Source: Clostridium_X cadaveris (GTDB taxonomy: Bacteria > Bacillota > Clostridia > Clostridiales > Clostridiaceae). From it: a stretch of DNA of 64,000 nucleotides. Below, one piece after another: positions 33,755 through 41,439 of this stretch (the stretch's first letter is position 1; each line of letters begins with the position of its first letter). The notes beneath the pieces were generated by a model. It was not told the origin of the DNA, did not search any database, and was given only the letters and a program-made list of their open reading frames with translations. Location: the NCBI RefSeq assembly GCF_039521325.1, contig NZ_BAAACD010000019.1. The stretch is one strand, 5' to 3'. The translations under genes and the position numbers were made by a program.

Positions 33755-34210
33755 CTATTTCTTTGACATTAAATTTTCAATTTCTTCCATGAAGGTATTT
33801 ATATCCTTAAACTGCCTATATACAGATGCAAATCTTACATAAGCCACTTCATCTATAATCTTAAGTCGTTCCATTATCATATTGCCTATTTCTTCTGACT
33901 TAATTTCTGTAACCATATTGTTGCTCAAAACCTTTTCTATATCATTAGCTATAGTTTCTATTTGATTGCGAGAAACTGGTCTCTTTTGACAAGCTTTTAT
34001 AAGACCATTAACTATTTTATTTTTATCAAAATTTTCTCTTGTAGAATCCTTTTTAATTATCAATATAGGAATATCTTCTATCTTCTCATAAGTGGTATAC
34101 CTTTTACCACATTTTAAGCATTCCCTTCTTCTTCTAATGGCCATATCATCATCTGTTGATCTTGAATCTATTACCTTGCTTTCCTCGTGTGTGCAATATG
34201 GACATCTCAT
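33755..34210 (-). CDS. nrdR: transcriptional repressor NrdR
   Basis: Represses ribonucleotide reductase genes in response to dATP/ATP. The 151-residue protein starts with the zinc ribbon CPYC...CLKCGKRY (four cysteines, residues 3-34) and the DNA-binding RRRREC segment. An ATP-cone domain (about 49-139) follows. The ATG at 34210 gives the family length; the frame extends upstream to 34282 without support. No nrd genes are present here, so its targets lie elsewhere. Confidence 0.96.
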   Translation of the reverse strand: MRCPYCTHEESKVIDSRSTDDDMAIRRRRECLKCGKRYTTYEKIEDIPILIIKKDSTRENFDKNKIVNGLIKACQKRPVSRNQIETIANDIEKVLSNNMVTEIKSEEIGNMIMERLKIIDEVAYVRFASVYRQFKDINTFMEEIENLMSKK

Positions 34211-34371
34211 ACCTTCACGCCCTTTTCTTAAATATAGTTTGCTAACATTATTAATTATATTAAATATATATTTTTTTATCAACTCATTATTAGAATTAGT
34301 TTTTCTATTATTAAAATTATATTAACAATATAATTTTCTACAGCCATATAAAAAAATTTTTCAACTAAAAT

Positions 34372-34396
34372 AAGGTGCCACATTCAATGACACCTT
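34372..34396 (-). terminator. intrinsic terminator of prsA
   Basis: AAGGTG pairs with CACCTT, and CAT with ATG further in, around a short loop; ATTTT follows on the minus strand. Confidence 0.65.
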
Positions 34397-34421
34397 TATA
34401 TATTTAAGTTTTTCAAAATTT

Positions 34422-35462
34422 TTATTTTTTACTGTTAATATTCACTTTTAATCCACCTTTTAAATTATCATCATATATTTTTACATCAAACTCTTTCTTC
34501 CACTTTTCCATTTCATCTTTTAAAACTTTTGATTTTTTTTGGTTATTTAGTATCTGATTTATTTGTGATTTAACATCATTAAATTGCATCTGATCTCCTT
34601 TTTTAAAAGTAGCTCCAGCTTGAATTATATGATATCCAAATTTAGTTTTTACAGGTTTAGATATTTCACCTTCTTTTAATGGTTTCAGTCCATCTAAAAA
34701 CTCTTTAATTAACTTTGAATTTTTCTCAGAAACCACTCCTATATTTTCTGCAATAGGTTTTTTATTTTCATATTTGTTATTCTCATATTTTGTATATACA
34801 TCGTTAAATGTTGTTTCTTTTGATTGTATCTGATCATATAATTTTTGAGCATCTAATTCATTATCAAACAACAAATGCTTAACAAGAATTCCTTCATCAT
34901 TTGCTATGAATTTTTTCTTATTTTCTTCATAATATTTTTCTTGTTCTTCTTCATTTACTTTTATATCTTTAGTTAAATTGTTTATTGTTGTTTCTCCTAT
35001 AATTTTATTCTTTAAATATTCTTTAAAAGATTCATCAGTAAATCCCATCTTTTCTAATGTTTTTTTATAATCATCATCCTTGTATTTATTCTTATAGCCT
35101 TCTATTTGATTATCAACTTTTTTTGTTAATTCTTCTTGACTTGGAACTATTTTTTCTTTTTCTGCTATAGCAACCAAAATCTTTTCATTAATCATTTTAT
35201 TTAATATTTTTTCTCTTTGATTTAAAATTTGTTGAGCAATTTTAGGATTATCCATATATTTTTCTCCATATTTACTTTTAAATGTATCAAGTAATTCTTT
35301 TAAATTTAAATCAACTTCTTCTAATGTAATATTTTTGCCATTAACTTTAGCTACAGCACTCTTCTTAATAGATTCTGGAGTTCTCTCTATCATGTTGCAT
35401 CCTACTAAAGTAAGGATTAATCCCCCTGCTAATATAACTGCCCCTGCTTTTATTTTTTTCAT
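34422..35462 (-). CDS. prsA: extracellular peptidyl-prolyl isomerase lipoprotein (PrsA/SurA type)
   Basis: Foldase anchored on the outer face of the membrane that helps secreted proteins and PBPs fold. The 346-residue protein has a lipoprotein signal peptide with lipobox LVGC at about residues 19-22, a SurA-like N-terminal domain (about 40-165), a parvulin domain (about 190-295; VKHLLF and TKFGYHIIQAG) and a basic helical tail. An unusual upstream region (35510-35570) holds five 11-bp-phased repeats including a perfect WalR-type box, suggesting cell-wall stress control. It is monocistronic with its own terminator. Confidence 0.92.
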   Translation of the reverse strand: MKKIKAGAVILAGGLILTLVGCNMIERTPESIKKSAVAKVNGKNITLEEVDLNLKELLDTFKSKYGEKYMDNPKIAQQILNQREKILNKMINEKILVAIAEKEKIVPSQEELTKKVDNQIEGYKNKYKDDDYKKTLEKMGFTDESFKEYLKNKIIGETTINNLTKDIKVNEEEQEKYYEENKKKFIANDEGILVKHLLFDNELDAQKLYDQIQSKETTFNDVYTKYENNKYENKKPIAENIGVVSEKNSKLIKEFLDGLKPLKEGEISKPVKTKFGYHIIQAGATFKKGDQMQFNDVKSQINQILNNQKKSKVLKDEMEKWKKEFDVKIYDDNLKGGLKVNINSKK

Positions 35463-35509
35463 TTAAAGTACCTCGTCTTTCCTTTTTTCTTTAAGCTTAA
35501 TGTACTTAT

Positions 35510-35570
35510 GTTACAGCTATGTTACATTCAAGGAAGCAACTCTTAAATGGTACTTAAATAACGCTTAAAT
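35510..35570 (-). promoter_or_regulatory. 11-bp-phased direct repeats upstream of prsA (WalR-box-like)
   Basis: On the minus strand ATTTAAG occurs three times at an 11-base period (35564-35570, 35553-35559, 35542-35548). After two further turns TGTAAC occurs twice at 11 bases (35521-35526, 35510-35515). TGTAAC-N5-TGTAAC equals the WalR consensus TGTWAH-N5-TGTWAH of Bacillus and Staphylococcus. OmpR-family regulators bind such phased repeats. Confidence 0.6.
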
Positions 35571-35664
35571 ATTTCTTATAAATATAAATGAGCATATTAA
35601 ATAAATATTTTAATAATAAAAGCCTAGTTTTCAATCACATAACTTTTAAATTTTCACTATATTT

Positions 35665-35928
35665 CTAGAGTTCTTCTGTAATATTTTTATCATAATTAAC
35701 TAAAATCACATCAACCCCTATTTTCACTACATTCTCCCATGGTATTTCTCTCATAGTTGATTTTCCAAACCAAGAAACTTTTTCTTCAGGCATCAATATT
35801 GATATTATTTGGCACTTATCACAATCAACTTTCAAATCCTTTATGTAACCTAGCTTAGCTCCCATATTTACATCTATAACTTCCATAGATCTTATATGAT
35901 TTAACGAATGCATACTACTTATATCCAT
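35665..35928 (-). CDS. ymxH: YlmC/YmxH-family PRC-barrel sporulation protein
   Basis: Short PRC-barrel protein of the YlmC/YmxH family, commonly annotated as sporulation protein in Bacillus and Clostridium; its biochemical role is unknown. The 87-residue sequence has the family pattern MEVIDVNMGAKLGYIKDLKVD, then ISILMP, WFGK, and IPWENVVKIGVDVILV. The ATG follows GGGGGAAGTGTT. It is located after sigG, in the same place as ymxH/ylmC genes of related genomes. A second PRC-barrel protein (169 aa) is at 59812-60321. Confidence 0.85.
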   Translation of the reverse strand: MDISSMHSLNHIRSMEVIDVNMGAKLGYIKDLKVDCDKCQIISILMPEEKVSWFGKSTMREIPWENVVKIGVDVILVNYDKNITEEL

Positions 35929-36011
35929 AACACTTCCCCCTTTACTCCTATAAAAAATATATGATTCATACTTAAAATAAATTACTAATTAATTATTATA
36001 CACAAAAAAAG

Positions 36012-36031
36012 GACCTTGGATAACCAAGGTC
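36012..36031 (-). terminator. intrinsic terminator of sigG
   Basis: GACCTTGG pairs perfectly with CCAAGGTC around a four-base loop, followed by CTTTTTTT on the minus strand. Confidence 0.85.
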
Positions 36032-36032
36032 A

Positions 36033-36806
36033 CTATATGTATTTTCTCATATGTTTTAAAGCCGTTTTTTCAAGCCTAGAAACCTGAGCCTGAGAAATTC
36101 CTATTTCATCTGCCACCTCCATTTGAGTTTTACCGCTGAAAAATCGTAGATTTAATATTAATTTTTCTCTTTGATTTAATTTTTTCATTGCTTCCTTTAT
36201 TGAGATATTTTCTAGCCAGCTATCATCTAAATTCTTATTATCACTTATTTGATCCATTACAAATATAGCATCTCCGCCGTCATGGTATATTGGTTCAAAT
36301 AATGATACTGGATCCTGAATGGCATCTAAAGCAAAAACAACTTCTTCTCTTGGAATATTGAGTTCTTTTGCTATTTCAGATACTGTAGGTTCTTTATTGT
36401 TCTCATTTATAAACTTATCTCTTACAAGGAGAGCCCTATAAGCAATATCTCTCAAAGACCTGCTCACTCTTATAGAATTATTGTCTCTAAGATATCGTCT
36501 TATTTCTCCAATTATCATAGGAACTGCATAAGTTGAAAACCTAACATTTTGACTTAAATCAAAATTGTCTATAGCCTTCATAAGACCTATACATCCTACT
36601 TGAAATAAATCATCTACGTTTTCTCCTCTATTGTTAAATCTCTGTATAACACTTAAAACTAATCTTAAATTGCCCTTAATAAAAGTCTCTCTGGCATTAG
36701 GATCACCGTTGTGCATAGCTAGTAACAGTGACTTCATTTCTTTTTCTTTTAACACAGGTAATTTCGAGGTATTTACTCCACATATTTCCACTTTGCTAAT
36801 CATCAT
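36033..36806 (-). CDS. sigG: late forespore sigma factor SigmaG
   Basis: Directs transcription in the engulfed forespore (germination, SASP and DNA protection genes). The 257-residue protein opens with KVEICGVNTSKLPVL, the SigmaG-specific start that binds the anti-sigma factor. Region 2 (DLFQVGCIGLMKAIDNFDLS near residue 65, RFSTYAVPMIIGEIRRYLRD near 90) and region 4 (TQMEVADEIGISQAQVSRLEK near 230) follow. It lies 74 bases after sigE but has its own SigmaF/SigmaG promoter at 36841-36869, as in B. subtilis. The start follows AAGGGATGG; a second ATG immediately after is equally possible. Confidence 0.97.
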   Translation of the reverse strand: MMISKVEICGVNTSKLPVLKEKEMKSLLLAMHNGDPNARETFIKGNLRLVLSVIQRFNNRGENVDDLFQVGCIGLMKAIDNFDLSQNVRFSTYAVPMIIGEIRRYLRDNNSIRVSRSLRDIAYRALLVRDKFINENNKEPTVSEIAKELNIPREEVVFALDAIQDPVSLFEPIYHDGGDAIFVMDQISDNKNLDDSWLENISIKEAMKKLNQREKLILNLRFFSGKTQMEVADEIGISQAQVSRLEKTALKHMRKYI

Positions 36807-36840
36807 AAGTAACCATCCCTTCAGAGTAATTCCATTAAAA

Positions 36841-36869
36841 ATTATCTCCTTACAAGAAGGATTTTATAC
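36841..36869 (-). promoter_or_regulatory. SigmaF/SigmaG-type promoter of sigG
   Basis: GTATA, a 15-base spacer and GGAGATAAT match the forespore consensus GYATA-N15-GGnnAnAnT at every fixed position. The site starts 12 bases after the sigE stop codon and is 35-63 bases upstream of sigG. A small hairpin (TCCTT/AAGGA) overlaps it. Confidence 0.8.
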
Positions 36870-36880
36870 TAATGACAAGC

Positions 36881-37597
36881 TTATAACATTTTATTTATTT
36901 CTTTTCGTAGTCTACTTATTATTCTTTTTTCTAGTCTAGAAATGTAGGATTGAGATATACCAAGCATATCAGCCACTTCTTTTTGTGTCCTCTCTTTAAC
37001 ACCAGAAAGTCCAAATCTTAATCTTACAATTTCTTTTTCTCTTTCACTTAACTTGTCTAAGGCAACACATAAAAGCTGCTTATCAACTTCATCTTCTATT
37101 GAATTATACACAGTATCGCTTTCCGTTCCTAAAATATCTGATAACAATAATTCATTTCCATCCCAATCAGTATTTAAAGGTTCGTAAAATGATATTTCTG
37201 ATTTTATTTTACTATTTCTCCTTAAATACATTAAAATTTCATTTTCAATACATCTAGATGCATAAGTGGCCAATTTTATTTTTTTCTGCGGATCAAATGT
37301 AGAAACAGCTTTTATAAGCCCTATAGTTCCAACAGAGGTTAAATCTTCTACAGCTACACCTGTATTTTCAAATTTTCTTGCTATATACACTACAAGCCTT
37401 AAATTTCTCTCTATAAGTGTACTCTTAACTTCATTATCCCCACTTACTAACTGTCCTACTAAATCCTCTTCTTCTTCTTTGGTTAAAGGTGGTGGTAATA
37501 CATCATTGCTGCCCTTTATTCCTATGTAATATATCTTATTGAAAAATATTTTAAATTTAGAAAGTACTCTGTTTAAAAGTACAGATAGTTTAATCAT
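36881..37597 (-). CDS. sigE: early mother-cell sigma factor SigmaE (pro-protein)
   Basis: Made as inactive pro-SigmaE and cut by SpoIIGA after asymmetric division. The 238-residue protein has a hydrophobic/basic pro-sequence (about residues 1-28, KLSVLLNRVLSKFKIFF), then NDVLPPPLTKEEE. Region 2 (DLTSVGTIGLIKAVSTFDP near residue 90; ATYASRCIENEILMYLRR near 115) and region 4 (TQKEVADMLGISQSYISRLEKR near 205) follow. The ATG follows AGGAGGAATAAAG and stands 12 bases after spoIIGA, with which it is co-transcribed. Confidence 0.97.
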   Translation of the reverse strand: MIKLSVLLNRVLSKFKIFFNKIYYIGIKGSNDVLPPPLTKEEEEDLVGQLVSGDNEVKSTLIERNLRLVVYIARKFENTGVAVEDLTSVGTIGLIKAVSTFDPQKKIKLATYASRCIENEILMYLRRNSKIKSEISFYEPLNTDWDGNELLLSDILGTESDTVYNSIEDEVDKQLLCVALDKLSEREKEIVRLRFGLSGVKERTQKEVADMLGISQSYISRLEKRIISRLRKEINKML

Positions 37598-37609
37598 TCT
37601 TTATTCCTC

Positions 37610-38413
37610 CTATATTAACCCTCGTGAAAGAAGTCCACTATATTCATTTCCTATGCTTAACTTATTTTTACAAATACATATTATCCCTTGTGTTTCTTTT
37701 ACATTATTTTCATCAAAATATATTTTTATATTTTTTATTTTGTATCCAACCATATTCCCACCTTGTCCATCTACTACAGCATAGGGCACATAAAAACAGT
37801 TTTTCTTATCTAAAGGTACATCATTTACAACGCTTTCTTCTATAACCAATACGGGCAAGTTAGTAGCAGGCTCTCTAAGTTCATTGCCTGTGTCTAAAAA
37901 TGCATTGAATGTCTTTGACCACCCCTCCCCTTCTACTTCAACTTTATATATAAGCTTTTTCATTATCTTCCTATCTTTTATGTAACATAATAGCCGTTTA
38001 AATAAAATATATATAAACATGATAGAAAGCATTATACGCTTATAAGAGAAATTTATAACATTTAGTTCTATAGAAAATCTATTATTTAGCTCCATATCTA
38101 TAAAGATACATAATCCAGCTAAAATCATCGAATACATAATATATACTATAGAGCTCTTGACTATAAATCTCCAATCTTTAATTTTAAAATATAAATATAA
38201 AAATACTGCTACAATCCCAATTTTAAAAAATACAGAGTTTAAAAATTTTTCATTTTTTAAAAATACAACTAATGTGTAAGATGCTGCAATGATGGATGGA
38301 AATATCATCTTTTTTATTTTTGGAGTGATACTCATAGTTTCACTTGTTATATACATTAAAAATAAATTCACTAAAAAATTTTCAAAAAGCAAAACATCTA
38401 TATAAATCTTCAT
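37610..38413 (-). CDS. spoIIGA: sporulation aspartic protease SpoIIGA, pro-SigmaE processing
   Basis: Septum-located protease that removes the pro-sequence of SigmaE when signalled by SpoIIR. The 267-residue protein has five hydrophobic helices in the first about 150 residues and a cytosolic aspartic-protease domain with the catalytic motif FLDTGNELREP near residues 172-182. The start follows AGAGGGTGATGTAAG. Upstream lies a promoter with an unusually long 21-base spacer (38435-38467), the architecture of the Spo0A-activated spoIIG promoter of B. subtilis. Confidence 0.95.
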   Translation of the reverse strand: MKIYIDVLLFENFLVNLFLMYITSETMSITPKIKKMIFPSIIAASYTLVVFLKNEKFLNSVFFKIGIVAVFLYLYFKIKDWRFIVKSSIVYIMYSMILAGLCIFIDMELNNRFSIELNVINFSYKRIMLSIMFIYILFKRLLCYIKDRKIMKKLIYKVEVEGEGWSKTFNAFLDTGNELREPATNLPVLVIEESVVNDVPLDKKNCFYVPYAVVDGQGGNMVGYKIKNIKIYFDENNVKETQGIICICKNKLSIGNEYSGLLSRGLI

Positions 38414-38434
38414 TCTTACATCACCCTCTTATTT

Positions 38435-38470
38435 ATTATATAACCACAGCCAGTAAAATTTTGTCATTTT
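38435..38470 (-). promoter_or_regulatory. spoIIG-type promoter with 21-base spacer and possible Spo0A box
   Basis: ATGACA (38462-38467) and TATAAT (38435-38440) are separated by 21 bases. TGACAAA, one mismatch from the Spo0A box TGNCGAA, overlaps the -35 element, as in B. subtilis spoIIG, where Spo0A activates a promoter with a 22-base spacer. Confidence 0.6.
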
Positions 38471-38801
38471 AAAAGGGTTAATTCTTTTTTTATTTTACCA
38501 TTTTTTTACACTATTCTTCTTGTAATTTTATCTTTATATGTGCTTTAAACAAAGGTTGATTTCATTGTTATATATTTATATTGGTATTTTAGCTAAAGCT
38601 ATAGAAGGTAAAATTGTAGGAATTATTATCATTGTTAAAGAAAATTTACATAACATCGAATGATGATATGTTTATTTCAATAACTTATAGAAGATTAAGG
38701 ATAAGTAAGAATTTAATGCTTGTTTCTATAAATGAATTAATAAATTTAAAATTGGACAACTTGATTGTTCATTTTTTAAACCATTTTCTATGATACTAAA
38801 A

Positions 38802-38836
38802 AAAGTCATGATTACATTAAATGTAATCATGACTTT
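38802..38836 (-). terminator. intrinsic terminator of ftsZ
   Basis: AAAGTCATGATTACAT pairs perfectly (16 bp) with its complement around three bases, followed by seven T on the minus strand. Confidence 0.9.
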
Positions 38837-38859
38837 CTCATATGTTTTTAATTATATTT

Positions 38860-39984
38860 TTATCTTCTTTGCTTTCTTAAAAAAGCTGGTATCTCCAAAT
38901 CATTATCATTGAATTCACGAGTAGCTGCTGCTTCCTCATGAATTAGCTCATGTTGTACAGGAGTTTGATATGCAGGCTTTTCTTCCTGCTTAGTAGCATA
39001 TGTAGTTCTTATAGGATCCATAGCTTCTTTTTCATTTTCAAATCCAGTAGCAATTACTGTAATTCTTATTTCATCTTTAAGATTTTCATCTATAACTGCT
39101 CCAAAAATTATATTAGCGTCTGGATCTGCAGCTTCTTGAACTATTTCTGCAGCTTCATTTATTTCTAAAAGACCTAAATCGCATCCACCTGTTACATTCA
39201 AAAGAACGCCTGTAGCACCTACTATAGAAGTTTCAAGTAGTGGACTTGAAATAGCCTGTTTTGCCGCATCTTGAGCTCTATTATCTCCTGTTCCCATACC
39301 AACACCCATATGAGCTAATCCTTTATCTAACATAACAGTTCTTACATCAGCAAAGTCTAGATTAACAAGTCCTGGTATTGTTATAAGATCTGATATACCT
39401 TGAACACCTTGTCTTAATATATCATCCGCTTTTTTGAATGATTCCATAAGAGTAGTCTTTTTATCAACCATAGTTAATAATCTTTCATTAGGTATAGTAA
39501 CTAATGTATCAACTCTTTGTTTTAAATTTTCTATTCCCATTTCTGCATGAAGCATTCTCTTTCTTCCTTCAAATGGGAAAGGTTTTGTAACTACACCAAC
39601 AGTCAAAATCCCCATTGATTTTGCTATTTCAGCAACTACTGGAGCTGCTCCCGTTCCTGTTCCTCCACCCATTCCTGCAGTTATAAATACCATATCTGCA
39701 CCTTTAATTGCTTGAGATATTTCCTCTTTGCTCTCTTCAGCAGCTTTTTGTCCTACTTCTGGATTCGCTCCAGCTCCTAGTCCTTTTGTAAGCTTGTCTC
39801 CTATTTGAATCTTTTGAGTAGCATGAGAAAGCATAAGAGCCTGCTTATCAGTATTTATAGCTATAAATTCTACGTTTTTTAAACCTTCAATTATCATTCT
39901 ATTGACAGCGTTATTTCCTCCGCCACCACATCCAATTACTTTTATATTTGCAAACTGCTGTACATCAACATCAAAATCTAACAA
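38860..39984 (-). CDS. ftsZ: cell division GTPase FtsZ
   Basis: Tubulin-like GTPase forming the division ring. The 374-residue protein has IGCGGGGNNAVNRM near residues 17-30, the GTP signature GGGTGTGAAPV near residues 106-116, NLDFADVRTVM near 208 and the conserved C-terminal peptide DLEIPAFLRKQRR that binds FtsA and other partners. The start is TTG at 39982-39984 with GAGGAGG seven bases upstream; no ATG fits. It follows ftsA by 15 bases and ends with a strong terminator. Confidence 0.98.
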   Translation of the reverse strand: MLDFDVDVQQFANIKVIGCGGGGNNAVNRMIIEGLKNVEFIAINTDKQALMLSHATQKIQIGDKLTKGLGAGANPEVGQKAAEESKEEISQAIKGADMVFITAGMGGGTGTGAAPVVAEIAKSMGILTVGVVTKPFPFEGRKRMLHAEMGIENLKQRVDTLVTIPNERLLTMVDKKTTLMESFKKADDILRQGVQGISDLITIPGLVNLDFADVRTVMLDKGLAHMGVGMGTGDNRAQDAAKQAISSPLLETSIVGATGVLLNVTGGCDLGLLEINEAAEIVQEAADPDANIIFGAVIDENLKDEIRITVIATGFENEKEAMDPIRTTYATKQEEKPAYQTPVQHELIHEEAAATREFNDNDLEIPAFLRKQRR

Positions 39985-39999
39985 CGTAATTCCTCCTCT

Positions 40000-41226
40000 T
40001 TAGAAATATTCCCTAAAAAACTTTCTTATTTTTAATATAGCACTTTCTCTAACATCCTCATTAGATTTATTCAAAATATCATTTTCTAAAATTAAATCTT
40101 TACTATTTAATTTTAACTCATTATACATATGTTTAACAATACCCAAAGCGTTAATTGTTAAAGGATTTTCTAAATTAATACTTTTACTATCTATTATAAA
40201 AACAGGTTTGGAGCACATACGTTTCCATATTTCCTCAGTAAATTTAAAATTACTTATACCTCCACCATAAAGTATTACATTATCAATATCATCGTATAAT
40301 TTTGTTTTCTTAAGGTCATTGATAATAAATGAAATAATTTCTTCAGTTCTTGCATAAATTATTTCATCTATCATTTTCATGTCAACTTTAGTTTTCTCAT
40401 CATATTGAGTAGTAAATTCTAGAACTTTATTCTCAGAATCAAACTCCGAGCTCTTTATTTTTATTTTTTCAGAATCCATTAGTGGGATATTTGTACAATA
40501 TTCTATATCACTAGTTATGTTCGTTCCACCCAAAAGTATTTGAGATGAACTTAATATACACCCTTTATCATATATAGATATATTAGTTGAATCTGCACCT
40601 ACATCTACTAATGCTATTGTCTCTTCTAAATCTTCTTCTCTAAGTAAAAGTTTAGATGTTCCTTCAGATTGAACTACAGATTTTATTATATTTACACTAC
40701 ATTTTTCTACAGCTTTATATATGTCCTTTATATAATTATAATCTGACACCGCAACCTTTACATCAACTTCCAATCTGCTTCCCCTCATTCCTAAAGGGTC
40801 ATGGATATTATCCTTCTCATCTATTTTATAGCTTTGAGGTATAACATCTACAATGGTTTTGTCTCTTGACAATTTTATATCAGAAGCATTTTTTAAAACT
40901 CTTTTTATATCATCTTCAAGCACCTCATAATCGTCATTTGAAAGAGCGATTACTCCTGTTGAAGATATAAAATTGCACTTACCCGTTGGAATTCCTATAT
41001 AAACCTCATCTATATATATATTAACTAAAGCTTCCATTTTAGCAATACAGGATCTTATAGAATCTGAAAGCGCATCTATTCCTGTCACAATACTCCTTTT
41101 TATTCCATAAGATTTAACAGAACAACTTGCTAAAATTTTTAGCTTACCATGCTTATCAGCTTTTCCTATAGTTCCATAAATATTTGAGGCTCCTATATCA
41201 ATTCCAACAATATAACCTTTTTCCAT
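40000..41226 (-). CDS. ftsA: FtsA-like actin-family cell division protein
   Basis: Membrane tether and organiser of FtsZ filaments. The 408-residue protein shows actin-fold ATPase motifs: GIDIGASNIYGTIG near residues 8-21, a SHS2-type insertion (about 90-160), the phosphate-2 motif VDVGADSTNISI near 205 and the adenosine motif VILYGGGISNF near 325. The C-terminus (SAILKIRKFFREYF) is an amphipathic, basic helix suited to membrane binding. It is clearly diverged from Bacillus FtsA but lies immediately upstream of ftsZ. The start follows GGAGGG at rather long spacing (12 bases). Confidence 0.88.
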   Translation of the reverse strand: MEKGYIVGIDIGASNIYGTIGKADKHGKLKILASCSVKSYGIKRSIVTGIDALSDSIRSCIAKMEALVNIYIDEVYIGIPTGKCNFISSTGVIALSNDDYEVLEDDIKRVLKNASDIKLSRDKTIVDVIPQSYKIDEKDNIHDPLGMRGSRLEVDVKVAVSDYNYIKDIYKAVEKCSVNIIKSVVQSEGTSKLLLREEDLEETIALVDVGADSTNISIYDKGCILSSSQILLGGTNITSDIEYCTNIPLMDSEKIKIKSSEFDSENKVLEFTTQYDEKTKVDMKMIDEIIYARTEEIISFIINDLKKTKLYDDIDNVILYGGGISNFKFTEEIWKRMCSKPVFIIDSKSINLENPLTINALGIVKHMYNELKLNSKDLILENDILNKSNEDVRESAILKIRKFFREYF

Positions 41227-41392
41227 ACTTTGTATCTACCCTCCTTGCATATAGCATTAGCCTCTCCTAATATATTCAACAGAAAAATGATTTTTCCTCT
41301 AGAGATTTAAATTTATTATATGCCTTTAATAATAAACTCACCTATTATTTATTACAGTAAAATGATTATTTTGAAAATATATGTAAAATTAA

Positions 41393-41422
41393 GAACTTCC
41401 CCATACTTTTTTGAGGAAGTTC
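41393..41422 (-). terminator. intrinsic terminator of the glycosyltransferase gene
   Basis: GAACTTCCTC pairs with GGGGAAGTTC around ten bases; TTAATTTT follows on the minus strand. Confidence 0.7.
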
Positions 41423-41439
41423 CTGTAAAAAAACATTTT

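Larger units (their letters stand above)
38414..38859. other. 446-bp gap between ftsZ and spoIIGA
   Basis: Holds the ftsZ terminator (38802-38836), the spoIIG promoter (38435-38467) and otherwise AT-rich DNA. Two short plus-strand frames are visible (a 34-codon frame from a TTG near 38552 and a 41-codon frame at 38668-38793), neither with a convincing ribosome binding site or recognisable product. I call no gene here. Confidence 0.6.
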
